Source of the DNA: a virus
Strand: one strand, 5' to 3'
Length of the DNA stretch: 64,000 nt
Virus record (IMG/VR): IMGVR_UViG_3300028025_000091
Coordinates: 62,001-126,000 of that record
The notes beneath the pieces were generated by a model, which had not been told where the DNA came from, did no database searches, and saw nothing but the letters and a program-made list of their open reading frames with translations. The translations under genes and the position numbers were made by a program. Below, piece after piece: positions 17,474 to 26,220 of the stretch (its first letter is position 1; the number at the start of each line of letters is the position of its first letter).

Positions 17474-18454
17474 ATGCCTAGTAGTTTCGTAGATTCAAGA
17501 ATAAACCAAAATTTAGAAGTAGCAACCGAATACTTTAGGGCTCTAGTATCCGAAAAAACCACTAATACTCTAAACAAAGTAAATAAATCCGCGGGTTCTA
17601 TAGGTTTTATTCCTTACAATGTATCATTCACTATGGATGGTATTAGCGGAATTAAAATTTATAACGAACTATCTTTAGATACAAGTTTTTTACCTCCTGG
17701 TTATTCCGAAGTTACTAATTTTATAGTAACGGGAGTAGATCATAAAATACAAAACGGTGATTGGGAAACTAATATAAATGTAACTCTTATTCCTAGAACT
17801 GATCCTATAGATAATGTCATTACAAGTAGTCTTACTATCTTTGGCCAAATTGAAACCGCTCCTCCTACCCCAACAACCCCAACAGGTCCAGGCAGTGGAA
17901 CAACAATTGTAGCTAGTAAATCATTAAAAGAAGTCCTTATAGCAGCAGGATATCCTACAGGTACATTCAAACATGAATTTGCACTTGTTATAGGTACTAA
18001 AGAGGGCTATGTAAAAGGTTCATCCAATAGGCCATCAAGAAATAACAACCCAGGTAATCTAGCAGGTGCAGATTTTAAAGACATAGACCCAGGTGTAGTA
18101 ATAGAACCACCAAATGCAAAAGGTGAACAAAAATTCGCTAAATTTACAACTCCAGAACTGGGTGCTAAAGCTTTGGTTGAGAGAAAGATTAAAACATGGG
18201 GGAATGGTGGATATCCACCAACACAGGTAAATGGAAAAGATACAACATACCAAAATAAATGGGGTGTACCTGCATCTACAAGAGATATTCAAGGAGACAA
18301 TGTTAAATTAACCATAGAACAATTTATGTATATATATGCCCCACCAAACCAAAATAACACTGAAGGATATATAAATTCAGTAATTAATGCTTTAAAAGGA
18401 AAATACCCAACAATAACAAGAACTTCAAGAATAATCGATTTTATAAATTTATAA
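17474..18454 (+). CDS. Spike-like protein 1: shared hub module plus lysozyme/glucosaminidase-like domain
   Basis: 326 aa. Residues 1-128 are the module shared with the next two proteins (MPSSFVDSRINQNLEVATEY, NFTMDGISGI-type, DTSFLPPGY, FIVTGVDHKIQNGDWETN, ITSSLTIFGQ). A Pro/Thr/Gly linker (129-145) leads to a C-terminal domain with an EFALVIGTKEGY helix (E177 a candidate catalytic acid), NNNPGNL (190-196) and a KFAKFTTPELGAKALVE helix. The NNNPGN pattern is typical of phage muramidase or glucosaminidase-type structural lysins. It would sit at the tail tip and open the peptidoglycan during infection, like the T4 gp5 lysozyme domain. Start context AATAAGTT-ATG. Confidence 0.72.
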   Translation: MPSSFVDSRINQNLEVATEYFRALVSEKTTNTLNKVNKSAGSIGFIPYNVSFTMDGISGIKIYNELSLDTSFLPPGYSEVTNFIVTGVDHKIQNGDWETNINVTLIPRTDPIDNVITSSLTIFGQIETAPPTPTTPTGPGSGTTIVASKSLKEVLIAAGYPTGTFKHEFALVIGTKEGYVKGSSNRPSRNNNPGNLAGADFKDIDPGVVIEPPNAKGEQKFAKFTTPELGAKALVERKIKTWGNGGYPPTQVNGKDTTYQNKWGVPASTRDIQGDNVKLTIEQFMYIYAPPNQNNTEGYINSVINALKGKYPTITRTSRIIDFINL

Positions 18455-18488
18455 TATATTACTTAAAACTTAAATATTTACCCCAATC

Positions 18489-19559
18489 ATGCCTAGTAGC
18501 TTTGTAGATTCAAGAATAAACCAAAACCTAGAAGTAGCAACAGAATACTTCAAGGCTCTTGTGTCTAAAAGGACCTATGATGCAGACAATAAATTGAATA
18601 CCGCTGCTGGGTCTTTAGGTTTTATTCCTTTTAACATGAATTTTACTATGGATGGAATAAGCGGTATTAAAATCTATAATAAATTATCCGTTGATACAAG
18701 TTTTTTACCTCCTGGATACACCAATACAATGGAATTTATAGTAACGGGAGTAGATCATAAAATACAAAACGGAGACTGGGAGACAAATATTAAAACTACT
18801 TTTATTCCAAAAACAGGTAAAATAGACAATTACATAACAAGTAGTCTTACCATCTTTGGTCAAGTTGAACAAGCACCCACTAATACACCCCCATCAGACC
18901 CAGGTGTAGTTTCAGGTACAGTCACAGATAATGATCTTTGGATATATTTAACTTGGCAACAAGGTGAGGGTGGTGCTGCAGAACATTATAAAATTGCTAA
19001 AGGAACTAGAGCTTCCTATAGTCTTGTTACAAAAGCAGCTATTAAAAACAACTGGCCTGGTAGTTTAGTAGCCTCTAATGGAGTTAAAAAATCAGATATT
19101 GATTCTTTATACACATCAAATCCTCAAAAATTATCTCAAGGTTTTATAGATGTTTGGAAAACACAATATAAATCAAGAACATCAACGGCCCCATCAAAGA
19201 TAGATAGTGCTGGATCAAATGAAGTTGGCCTTCCATACTCTACTATAAAAGCAGCATTCATTACCGCCGCTGATCCTTCAAATGGAATAGGATATTCAAA
19301 TCTTGTCAATTTTGCATATATAGAAAATTCTTTCCAAAATGATTCCGAAACTTCAAATCTATACCAAGGTATGTTCCAAATGAATAAAACTACTCCTAAA
19401 TATAAAGCAGTATTAGATAAATATAACGATGGTAAAGGACGTAATTCATCATATACTAAATATGGAACCTCAGATTTTACAGGTTTTATGAAAGATATAG
19501 TTCCATTAATAATCTCAAAATTTAAATCATTTAAAACCGCATCAGGTTACCCCAATTAA
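18489..19559 (+). CDS. Spike-like protein 2: shared hub module plus transglycosylase (SLT)-like domain
   Basis: 356 aa. Residues 1-128 repeat the shared hub module. The first ~77 nt are identical to the third paralogue, suggesting recent duplication or gene conversion. Residues about 148-230 add a small helical insert (LTWQQGEGGAAEHYKIAKG). The C-terminal domain near 250-350 has FAYIENSF (E279) followed by YQGMFQMN (292-299), the E..S and G-(L/M)-FQ-(I/M)N signature of goose-lysozyme/SLT transglycosylases. It differs in enzyme class from both neighbours. A weak AAATATTTACC element lies before it at about 18471. Confidence 0.72.
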   Translation: MPSSFVDSRINQNLEVATEYFKALVSKRTYDADNKLNTAAGSLGFIPFNMNFTMDGISGIKIYNKLSVDTSFLPPGYTNTMEFIVTGVDHKIQNGDWETNIKTTFIPKTGKIDNYITSSLTIFGQVEQAPTNTPPSDPGVVSGTVTDNDLWIYLTWQQGEGGAAEHYKIAKGTRASYSLVTKAAIKNNWPGSLVASNGVKKSDIDSLYTSNPQKLSQGFIDVWKTQYKSRTSTAPSKIDSAGSNEVGLPYSTIKAAFITAADPSNGIGYSNLVNFAYIENSFQNDSETSNLYQGMFQMNKTTPKYKAVLDKYNDGKGRNSSYTKYGTSDFTGFMKDIVPLIISKFKSFKTASGYPN

Positions 19560-19570
19560 TAAAACTTTAT

Positions 19571-20488
19571 ATGCCTAGTAGCTTTGTAGATTCAAGAATA
19601 AACCAAAACCTAGAAGTAGCAACAGAATACTTCAAGGCTCTTGTGTCTGAGAAGACTTATGATATTAATAATAAATTAAATAAATCAGCGGGTTCTATAG
19701 GTTTCATCCCCTTTAATATTAATTTTACTATGGATGGAATAAGTGGTATTCAAATTTATAATCAATTATCTATTGATACAAGTTTTTTACCCCCTGGGTA
19801 TACTGATACTCTGGATTTCATAGTAACAGGGGTAGATCATAAAGTACAAAACGGAGATTGGGAAACAAATGTAAAAGTAACCCTTATCCCTAGCACCAAT
19901 CAGATAGACAATTCTATAACAAGTAGTCTTACTATCTTTGGTCAAGTTGAACAAGCACCTGCTACCCCATCATCAGGACCAACAGTAACAGCAACAGGGG
20001 CATGGAGGATTTGGAATAAAGGTATATTCATTACATCCCCATATGAATTAAATATCCACCATTCTGGTCCTGGTCAGGTTTTTGAAATAGATCCTTCAAA
20101 TACTAGAAGTGGAAAATGGTCAAAAAATTCTGTTGGAAAATACATTTATGATGTTTGCTTATTTAGAAACGAAGGTGGAATTGAACAAAATAGACCATTT
20201 GTTCCTTCCCCAACAAATGGAACTGTAATAAGTACATCCCCTGATTCTGGTGGAAATTCATTTTTCACTATCAAGGGAGATGATGGATTAATATATGATT
20301 TTCTTCATATGGATAATTATCAAGTAGGTGTAGGTGATAAAGTAACCAAAGGTCAATTAATTGCAAGACAAAGTGATGTCATGCAAGTAAGACCAGGATA
20401 CCCAAAAGCAAATCACTTACATATGCAGATGCCAACAAAACAAGCACTAATAGATTATATTAATAGTTTATTAAATAATAGTTTCTAA
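19571..20488 (+). CDS. Spike-like protein 3: shared hub module plus M23 (LytM-like) peptidase domain
   Basis: 305 aa. Residues 1-128 are the shared hub module. After a short linker, residues about 150-300 read as an M23 endopeptidase: PFVPSPTNGTVISTS, YDFLHMD (H246), VGVGDKVTKGQLIARQ and a closing NHLHMQM (H282, H284), equivalent to the GHL..GxxVxxGQxIG..HLHFE core. The upstream zinc ligands (usual H-x-x-x-D) are less clear; NIHHSGPGQVFEID is the candidate. It would cut peptide cross-links, complementing the glycan-cleaving neighbours. Confidence 0.75.
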   Translation: MPSSFVDSRINQNLEVATEYFKALVSEKTYDINNKLNKSAGSIGFIPFNINFTMDGISGIQIYNQLSIDTSFLPPGYTDTLDFIVTGVDHKVQNGDWETNVKVTLIPSTNQIDNSITSSLTIFGQVEQAPATPSSGPTVTATGAWRIWNKGIFITSPYELNIHHSGPGQVFEIDPSNTRSGKWSKNSVGKYIYDVCLFRNEGGIEQNRPFVPSPTNGTVISTSPDSGGNSFFTIKGDDGLIYDFLHMDNYQVGVGDKVTKGQLIARQSDVMQVRPGYPKANHLHMQMPTKQALIDYINSLLNNSF

Positions 20489-20499
20489 TAGTTATAATC

Positions 20500-21141
20500 A
20501 TGGCATATTATCCAAAATCCCAAGTCAAAACTAATTTATATACCAATGGTAATGAATATGCTCTTAGTACCACACAACAAGAGTATACAGGATATTATTA
20601 TAAAACATCAAGTGGAAAACTATATACAGGAAAAAATCCACAAACAAACCCCACAATCCTTTTACAAATAATTACTCCTACATTAGATGATGTCCCTTCT
20701 AATGACTCTCTACAACCCCAATCATCTATTAATCCCATACCAAGATCATCTAATAATATACAAATAGTTAATAATTCCCCATCATCAATTGACTATCGCC
20801 CAGGAAATGCTGTAGACCGTGTTATCCCACAATTTAATGTAACCCTACCAACTGCTTCAGATAAACAAAGAGGATTCCTTATTCGCTATTTCTGCAAAAA
20901 GAATAATGAACTAATCTACTTTGAAACTTCCCAAGCAGACTATGATAGAATTAAAAGCCAAGACCCATCAACCGCATATGATTTATATTCAGTTGCTGCA
21001 CTTAAATGGTATATAACTGGAATTACCACTCAAGTTGCTAATCAAAATATATCCCAAGTCAACCAAACATCAGCGGCAAACGGATGGTTAGGTTTTATTC
21101 AATATTTCCAAGGAGACTTTACTAAATACTTGGGAACTTAA
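20500..21141 (+). CDS. Structural protein at the end of the baseplate operon, unknown
   Basis: 213 aa. The N-terminus (YYPKSQVKTNLYTNGNEYAL) reads as an extended Tyr-rich arm and the middle is Pro/Ser/Asn-rich. Residues about 125-190 are better ordered (RGFLIRYFCKKNNELIYFET, then DLYSVAALKWYITG), followed by a Trp/Phe-rich tail. No motif is recognised. It ends the first structural block, 23 nt before the DNA polymerase ATG. A baseplate or virion component is likely from operon position. Confidence 0.6.
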   Translation: MAYYPKSQVKTNLYTNGNEYALSTTQQEYTGYYYKTSSGKLYTGKNPQTNPTILLQIITPTLDDVPSNDSLQPQSSINPIPRSSNNIQIVNNSPSSIDYRPGNAVDRVIPQFNVTLPTASDKQRGFLIRYFCKKNNELIYFETSQADYDRIKSQDPSTAYDLYSVAALKWYITGITTQVANQNISQVNQTSAANGWLGFIQYFQGDFTKYLGT

Positions 21142-21164
21142 TATATAGTTTGTATCTTCAAAGC

Positions 21165-22415
21165 ATGTATTGGCTCATAGAAGATATTGAACATATAGAA
21201 ACAATTTGTCGCATTAAGCACCAAGAGGCTTATGTAGACATTATTCCATGTTCACATACACTTCACCCTGTTGAAAACGAAGTATGTGCTATATATATTA
21301 GACCAAAAAATGATACAAAAGGATACATCATTGCTATAAACCATAGCGAAACAATAAACTTTGATTTAGAGGTAGTAGAAAGAGTATTAAACAGTATTGA
21401 AAATATTTATGTAAGGGATAGAAAAGAATTTTTACATTACTTCCCAATCAAGCACTGTTACCAACCATCACCCTCCCCCCATACGTATATACCTCAATTA
21501 ACACAAGCCCACACTCAGTTATATCATAGGTACCCACAAGTACAAAATCTAAACACAATTGTACCGATCGTAAAACACTATGAGGTATGTGAACAAAACT
21601 TTGCAAACTACGACAAAACAAACCTAAATCCGTTTTACAATAAGGCGGCATTAGTGTTTAATCAACTCGAACGAGCGGGTATAAAAGTGGATCAAATCAA
21701 ATTCGAGCAGTACTTCGACAAAGAAGCAAACGAGTTTATATACACGCAATATAATTTAAATACATTAACCACAAGACCTTCAAACGCATTTGGAGGCATT
21801 AACTTTTCAGCTTTAGATAAAAACAATGGAGAAAGAGAATGTTTCATACCGCGCAACAATTCGTTTATTGAAATGGATATTAGTGCTTACCATCCTACCC
21901 TTCTTGCTAATTTACTTGATTACACTTTCGATAGCAGTGATATCCATGGTAGTTTTGCTAAAATGTATGGAGTGGATTACGCCAAAGCAAAAGAGATCAC
22001 GTTTAAACAAATTTATGGTGGAATTTGGAAAGAGTATAGGGAACTTCCCTTCTTTAGAAAAGTAACAGCATATACGGACGATTTGTGGGATACATTCAAT
22101 TATGGGGGACACATCAAATGCCCAATTTCAGATCATAAGTTTTATAGCAAAGAACTGGAAAACATGAATCCACAAAAACTTTTGAATTATGTACTCCAAA
22201 ACTTGGAGACCGCAAATAATGTTTGTATACTATACGATATTTTTAAAATATTACGAGGGAAAAATACTAAACTCGTGTTGTATGTGTATGATTCGTTTTT
22301 ATTTGATTACGATAATAGTGAACCGGATGTAATGCTTAAAATATTAGGAATATTTAACAAATACAATTTACAAATAAAAACCAAAAAAGGCACAAACTAC
22401 GCCAATATAAAATAA
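21165..22415 (+). CDS. Compact family A DNA polymerase
   Basis: 416 aa from ATG 21165 (an upstream in-frame TTG at 21150 is less likely). The three palm/finger motifs of Pol I-type enzymes are visible. Motif A is FIEMDISAYHPTLLA with D238. Motif B is an AKAKEITFKQIYGG helix at 273-286, equivalent to the O-helix K..NFG..YG. Motif C is LVLYVYDSFLFDY with D376. The N-terminal ~150 residues look like a reduced exonuclease-like fold with no visible D-x-E exonuclease motif. At 416 aa it is less than half of E. coli Pol I and shorter than T7 polymerase. It precedes SSB, recombinase and helicase genes, so it is the likely replicative polymerase in this window. Proofreading may be absent or supplied by another protein. 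Confidence 0.82.
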   Translation: MYWLIEDIEHIETICRIKHQEAYVDIIPCSHTLHPVENEVCAIYIRPKNDTKGYIIAINHSETINFDLEVVERVLNSIENIYVRDRKEFLHYFPIKHCYQPSPSPHTYIPQLTQAHTQLYHRYPQVQNLNTIVPIVKHYEVCEQNFANYDKTNLNPFYNKAALVFNQLERAGIKVDQIKFEQYFDKEANEFIYTQYNLNTLTTRPSNAFGGINFSALDKNNGERECFIPRNNSFIEMDISAYHPTLLANLLDYTFDSSDIHGSFAKMYGVDYAKAKEITFKQIYGGIWKEYRELPFFRKVTAYTDDLWDTFNYGGHIKCPISDHKFYSKELENMNPQKLLNYVLQNLETANNVCILYDIFKILRGKNTKLVLYVYDSFLFDYDNSEPDVMLKILGIFNKYNLQIKTKKGTNYANIK

Positions 22416-22420
22416 AAGTT

Positions 22421-22882
22421 ATGTACAACACTCTTGAACAACCTCGTCATATGTATGATCAATACGACTATGATTCTACATTTGAAAATCTATTAATGAA
22501 TAACAGACTGTTTTGTACTTTTACTGCTTTGGCGGATTTGGAGGAGTTGGTGAGTGAATTATCAAGTCGTTATGTTATCATGTATGATAAAATGTTTGTA
22601 TTGCATATCAAAAGCAATAACGAGTATGTTGTAACATATAATGTAGATCAAGGAAATGTAAATGACATTCCCGACAATACAATTCTGGTACACAGAAAAA
22701 AAGAATCAAATACACTTTACACAATCAATGCTTTAAACGAATTAATCAAAAGATTAAATGGTGGAGTAGTTGACACACATTTCCCAGTGAATTGGCAACA
22801 TTATAAAAATTGTATATTGTTGACCCAACACAATGAAATTAAGCAACTTAATACAAAGATTTTTAAGATCGTTGAATTATAG
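22421..22882 (+). CDS. Unknown replication-region protein
   Basis: 153 aa, following the polymerase stop by 5 nt with an AAAAGTT-ATG start context. Ordered beta segments (YVIMYDKMFVLHIKSNNEYVV, TILVHRKK) are followed by helix-strand units with NALNELIKRLNGG and VNWQHYKNCILLTQ, ending IFKIVEL. No catalytic or nucleic-acid-binding signature is recognised. Being between polymerase and SSB it may be a polymerase or SSB accessory factor, but that is position-based inference only. Confidence 0.6.
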   Translation: MYNTLEQPRHMYDQYDYDSTFENLLMNNRLFCTFTALADLEELVSELSSRYVIMYDKMFVLHIKSNNEYVVTYNVDQGNVNDIPDNTILVHRKKESNTLYTINALNELIKRLNGGVVDTHFPVNWQHYKNCILLTQHNEIKQLNTKIFKIVEL

Positions 22883-22939
22883 TTGGTTTCCCAAATAAAG
22901 GTTATTATATTCAAGTTGTAAACAAATAAAAAGTTATAT

Positions 22940-23767
22940 ATGAATCTAGATGCAATCAAGAAAAAACTTGAGTCTATGCAGTCTAAACCTTCATCAGGTG
23001 GTGGCTCAACCAATCAGACAAAGCGATTTAAACCGCAGATTGGAAAACAAACGGTACGTGTTGTTCCGTTCAAATACAACAAAGAATTTCCATTCACGGA
23101 AATGAAATTTTACTATGGTATCGGAAGCAAAAAAGTGATCGCATCTCCATTAAACTGGGGTGAGAAAGATCCAATTGCTGAGTTTGCAAAACAATTGCGT
23201 GGTACAAATGACAAAGAAAACTGGCGTTTGGCTAAGAAATTAGATCCGAAAGTTCGTATCTTTGCTCCTGTAATCATTCGTGGACAAGAGTCTGAAGGTG
23301 TTCATATGTGGGAATTTGGTAAAGAAATTTACGAAGCGTTCTTGCAAATGGCAGCTGACGAGGAAGTAGGAGACTTTACAGACATCATGACTGGTCGTGA
23401 TATCAAATTGGTTACTGTAGGACCTGAATCAACTGGAACTGTCTATAATAAGACAACAATTCAACCATCTATGAAAATGTCATCATTATCAGATGATGAT
23501 AAAGAATTGGAATTGTGGTTAGAGGATCAAGTTAATCCAAAAGAGTCTTACAAAATGTTACCATTTGATGAGATTAAAGCAGCGTTACAAGAATGGTTAA
23601 ATCCTGAGGATGCAGCAGAAGAAGAATTTCCTGCAGATGGTAAACCACTTGTAAAAGAAGAACCACAATCAAATTACAGCCTATCAACTAAACCAGCGGC
23701 TAAAAAATCAAAAGCAGATTCATTTGACGAACTGTTTGATGACGAAGACGACGATCTACCATTTTAA
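22940..23767 (+). CDS. gp32: Single-stranded DNA-binding protein (gp32-like)
   Basis: 275 aa. A basic N-terminal arm (MNLDAIKKKLESMQSK, then a Ser/Gly linker) precedes an OB-type core with RVVPFKYNKEFPFTEMKFYYG, ASPLNWGEKDPIAEF, and PKVRIFAPVIIRGQE. The C-terminus is a long acidic linker ending DELFDDEDDDLPF, the SSB-type tip used to recruit replication proteins. Size and layout (basic N-arm for cooperativity, core, acidic C-tail) match T4 gp32. It precedes uvsX by 7 nt, the usual gp32-UvsX partnership in replication and recombination. Confidence 0.88.
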   Translation: MNLDAIKKKLESMQSKPSSGGGSTNQTKRFKPQIGKQTVRVVPFKYNKEFPFTEMKFYYGIGSKKVIASPLNWGEKDPIAEFAKQLRGTNDKENWRLAKKLDPKVRIFAPVIIRGQESEGVHMWEFGKEIYEAFLQMAADEEVGDFTDIMTGRDIKLVTVGPESTGTVYNKTTIQPSMKMSSLSDDDKELELWLEDQVNPKESYKMLPFDEIKAALQEWLNPEDAAEEEFPADGKPLVKEEPQSNYSLSTKPAAKKSKADSFDELFDDEDDDLPF

Positions 23768-23774
23768 TTAGATT

Positions 23775-24863
23775 ATGGCTAAGACAACAAGAAAATCACT
23801 AACTGAAGCGGCTAGTAAGGAACTGAAGACCGCTTTCAGTTTAGACAAATTCAAGGCAAATAAGGGTTTAGCGTCAAATGTTAAATTCAAAGATCAAAAA
23901 TGGATCCCATTTTCGCCTGCTTTACAAGAAGCACTTTCCATTCCTGGTATTCCTATGGGTCATAACTCAATGGTTCGAGGAAAATCAAACACTGGAAAAT
24001 CTACTATGACCATTGAGGTAGCAGTTAATGCTCAAAAAATGGGAATTTTGCCTGTATTGATCGTTACAGAGATGAAACACGATTGGAATCACTGGAAAAC
24101 AATGGGGTTTGAAATCGATGATGTTGTTGATGAGGAAACAGGTGAAATATTAGATCAAACTGGATTCTTTATTTACCGAGATAGAAGCTCATTAAATTCA
24201 ATTGAAGATATTGCAGCGTTTATTATCGATCTATTAACAGAACAGAAAAAAGGTAATTTACCATACGATCTACTATTCATTTGGGACTCAGTTGGTTCAA
24301 TTCCATGTCAAATGTCAATTGAGCAAGGTAAAAATAACCCAATGTGGAACGCAGGAGCTATCGCAACTCAATTCGGGAATTTTATCAATCAACAGATTGT
24401 AATGTCTCGTAAGGAAAGCTCAAAATACACGAATACATTGTTTATTGTGAACAAAGTAGGTGTTGCTCCGGCTCTAACTCCAATGTCACAACCTAGAATG
24501 ACAAACAAAGGTGGAGATACGTTCTACTATGATGTTTCATTATGTTTAACATTTGGTAACGTTACAAACGCTGGTACTTCTAAAATTAACGCTGTTAAGG
24601 ACAAGAAGAAAGTTGAATTTGCACTGCGTACAAAGATTGCTTGTGATAAAAACCACATCAATGGAATTACTACAATGGGAACTATTGTTTCAACAGTACA
24701 CGGATTTATTAAAGATGATCCAAATGCGATTAAAAAGTACAAAGATGCACACACTAGCGAATGGGCTGACATTTTAGGACAAGGTACATACTCTGTACAA
24801 GAAGACAATAGTGAATGGGACGAGAAAGCCCCAACACCAGATTTATTTGAAAACGAAGATTAA
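23775..24863 (+). CDS. uvsX: UvsX/RecA-like recombinase
   Basis: 362 aa. ATP-dependent strand-exchange protein for recombination-dependent replication and repair. Walker A is GKSNTGKST at 69-77. A catalytic-Glu strand appears as VLIVTEMKHDW (residues ~96-106) and Walker B as LLFIWDSVGSIP. MSQPRMTNKGGDTFYYD is the L2-like DNA-contact region. The acidic C-terminus ends DLFENED. It pairs with the gp32-like gene immediately upstream, and the exonuclease gene begins 1 nt after its stop. Confidence 0.9.
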   Translation: MAKTTRKSLTEAASKELKTAFSLDKFKANKGLASNVKFKDQKWIPFSPALQEALSIPGIPMGHNSMVRGKSNTGKSTMTIEVAVNAQKMGILPVLIVTEMKHDWNHWKTMGFEIDDVVDEETGEILDQTGFFIYRDRSSLNSIEDIAAFIIDLLTEQKKGNLPYDLLFIWDSVGSIPCQMSIEQGKNNPMWNAGAIATQFGNFINQQIVMSRKESSKYTNTLFIVNKVGVAPALTPMSQPRMTNKGGDTFYYDVSLCLTFGNVTNAGTSKINAVKDKKKVEFALRTKIACDKNHINGITTMGTIVSTVHGFIKDDPNAIKKYKDAHTSEWADILGQGTYSVQEDNSEWDEKAPTPDLFENED

Positions 24864-24864
24864 T

Positions 24865-25896
24865 ATGAAAAAAGACCTCTTAAACCTCTTAGACAACATA
24901 CAAGAACACGGGGACGAAACCCCACAATCGGAGCGCTACTTGCTTATCGATGGACTCAATCTTTTCTTTAGAAATTTTAGTGCTATCAATGCCGTTAACT
25001 CAAACGGAGTCCATATAGGGGGTTTAGGAGGATTTTTTCGATCTTTGGGAGCTTTAATTCGCACCATCCAACCAACACAAGTTTATGTAGTGTTTGATGG
25101 TGTGGGTTCCTCCAACAATAGAAAAAACATTATCCCCGAATACAAATCAAACCGAAATGTATCTCGAGTAACTAAACATGAATTATTTGATAGTTTGGAA
25201 GAGGAAGACGATTCCAAAGTAGACCAAATCGTTCGCATCATCCAATACTTAAAAACGTTACCTGTTAAAACAGTATCGTTACCTAGAGTAGAAGCAGATG
25301 ATATTATCGCTTATTTAAGTGATACATTACTTACAAACCCTGAAGACAGAGCATTCATAGTATCCAGTGATAAAGATTATTTACAGTTGGTAAGCGATCA
25401 AGTAATTGTTTATCGTCCGATTGAAAAAGAATATTACACAACAGATACTGTAAGAGAAAAATTCAATGTATCTCCAAACAACTTTTTACTTTACAAGTTG
25501 CTAATGGGTGATAGCTCTGATGGTGTAACAGGTATTAAAGGATTAGGGGCAAAAGGATTATTCAAGAAATTCCCCGAACTATCAACAAGAGATCTATCAT
25601 TTGATGATTTGATCGACATTGCTGAAGCAAAATTAAAAGAACACGTAGTTTATGCAAGAGTATTACACGATATCCCATTGCTAGAAGACAAATACAGAGT
25701 TATGGACTTATCTAATCCTATGATGAGTGATAAAGATAAGATGTTTATCGACAAGTTTGTTGAAGAAACACATTTGCAATTCCTACCTCACACATTCGTT
25801 GAAATGTGTAATGAAGATCAACTTGGAAACTTAATTCGAAATACTGAATTTTGGGTTCAAGATATCTTTAAAGAATTGTTGGAAAACCAACAATAA
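24865..25896 (+). CDS. 5'-3' exonuclease / RNase H (FEN family)
   Basis: 343 aa from ATG 24865, just past the uvsX stop. A longer reading from 24811 would overlap uvsX and adds no family sequence. Features are LLIDGLNLFFRNFSA at the N-terminus, VYVVFDGVGSSNNRKNIIPEYK, the acid cluster PRVEADDIIAYLSD and VSSDKDYLQLVSD, and a helix-hairpin-helix-like GVTGIKGLGAKGLFKKFPEL. These are the metal-binding and DNA-binding blocks of T4 RNase H/FEN-type nucleases that remove RNA primers from Okazaki fragments. It sits with SSB and recombinase in the replication cluster. Confidence 0.88.
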   Translation: MKKDLLNLLDNIQEHGDETPQSERYLLIDGLNLFFRNFSAINAVNSNGVHIGGLGGFFRSLGALIRTIQPTQVYVVFDGVGSSNNRKNIIPEYKSNRNVSRVTKHELFDSLEEEDDSKVDQIVRIIQYLKTLPVKTVSLPRVEADDIIAYLSDTLLTNPEDRAFIVSSDKDYLQLVSDQVIVYRPIEKEYYTTDTVREKFNVSPNNFLLYKLLMGDSSDGVTGIKGLGAKGLFKKFPELSTRDLSFDDLIDIAEAKLKEHVVYARVLHDIPLLEDKYRVMDLSNPMMSDKDKMFIDKFVEETHLQFLPHTFVEMCNEDQLGNLIRNTEFWVQDIFKELLENQQ

Positions 25897-25930
25897 GTTA
25901 TTATGTTGAAGAAAAATAAGAGTTATATTT

Positions 25931-25944
25931 AAACAACAAGAACA
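25931..25944 (+). promoter_or_regulatory. Conserved leader AAACAACAAGAACA before ATG 25945
   Basis: First of five copies of a 14-nt element placed exactly against a start codon (others end at 26220, 57392, 57608 and 57832; a degenerate copy without ATG lies at 26819). It probably helps translation start in this Shine-Dalgarno-free genome. Confidence 0.6.
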
Positions 25945-26169
25945 ATGAAAATAAAAATAACAATTAGACAAAGAATAAAGGCATTTTTTATGTTGATAAA
26001 AAGCAAAAGTACTTTAGCGTATGTTATTGATTTAGAAGAACGATGTAAAAAAGCCAATTTTGCACCATTTAGTTTAAGAGTACCGCAAGAAGGTGAATAT
26101 TTTGCTTGGAATGAAGAAACAATACAAAATGCTGAAAATTGGCTCAAAACAAAAATTAAATCAATCTAG
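25945..26169 (+). CDS. Small basic protein, unknown function
   Basis: 74 aa. Starts MKIKITIRQRIKAFFMLIKSK, an amphipathic basic helix with some hydrophobic content, followed by TLAYVIDLEERCKKAN and a short beta-like segment (FSLRVPQEGEYFAWN). The reading frame is supported by the AAACAACAAGAACA leader directly upstream. No family is recognised. It opens a run of three small genes between the exonuclease and a homing endonuclease. Confidence 0.55.
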   Translation: MKIKITIRQRIKAFFMLIKSKSTLAYVIDLEERCKKANFAPFSLRVPQEGEYFAWNEETIQNAENWLKTKIKSI

Positions 26170-26206
26170 TTTATATAAGGTGAAAAATCCATTAAATAAT
26201 AACTTT

Positions 26207-26220
26207 AAACAACAAGAACA
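26207..26220 (+). promoter_or_regulatory. Conserved leader AAACAACAAGAACA before ATG 26221
   Basis: Exact copy of the element, abutting the ATG. It is preceded by an A/T-rich stretch (CATTAAATAATAACTTT) with no Shine-Dalgarno sequence. Confidence 0.6.

Noticed and set aside
21141-21164. Bacteroidetes-type promoter TATAGTTTG before the DNA polymerase
   Set aside because: Spacing within the -7 box is off by one and no -33 TTG is at the right distance.
24811-24864. Longer start for the exonuclease inside uvsX
   Set aside because: Adds residues outside the family pattern and overlaps uvsX; ATG 24865 follows the uvsX stop directly.
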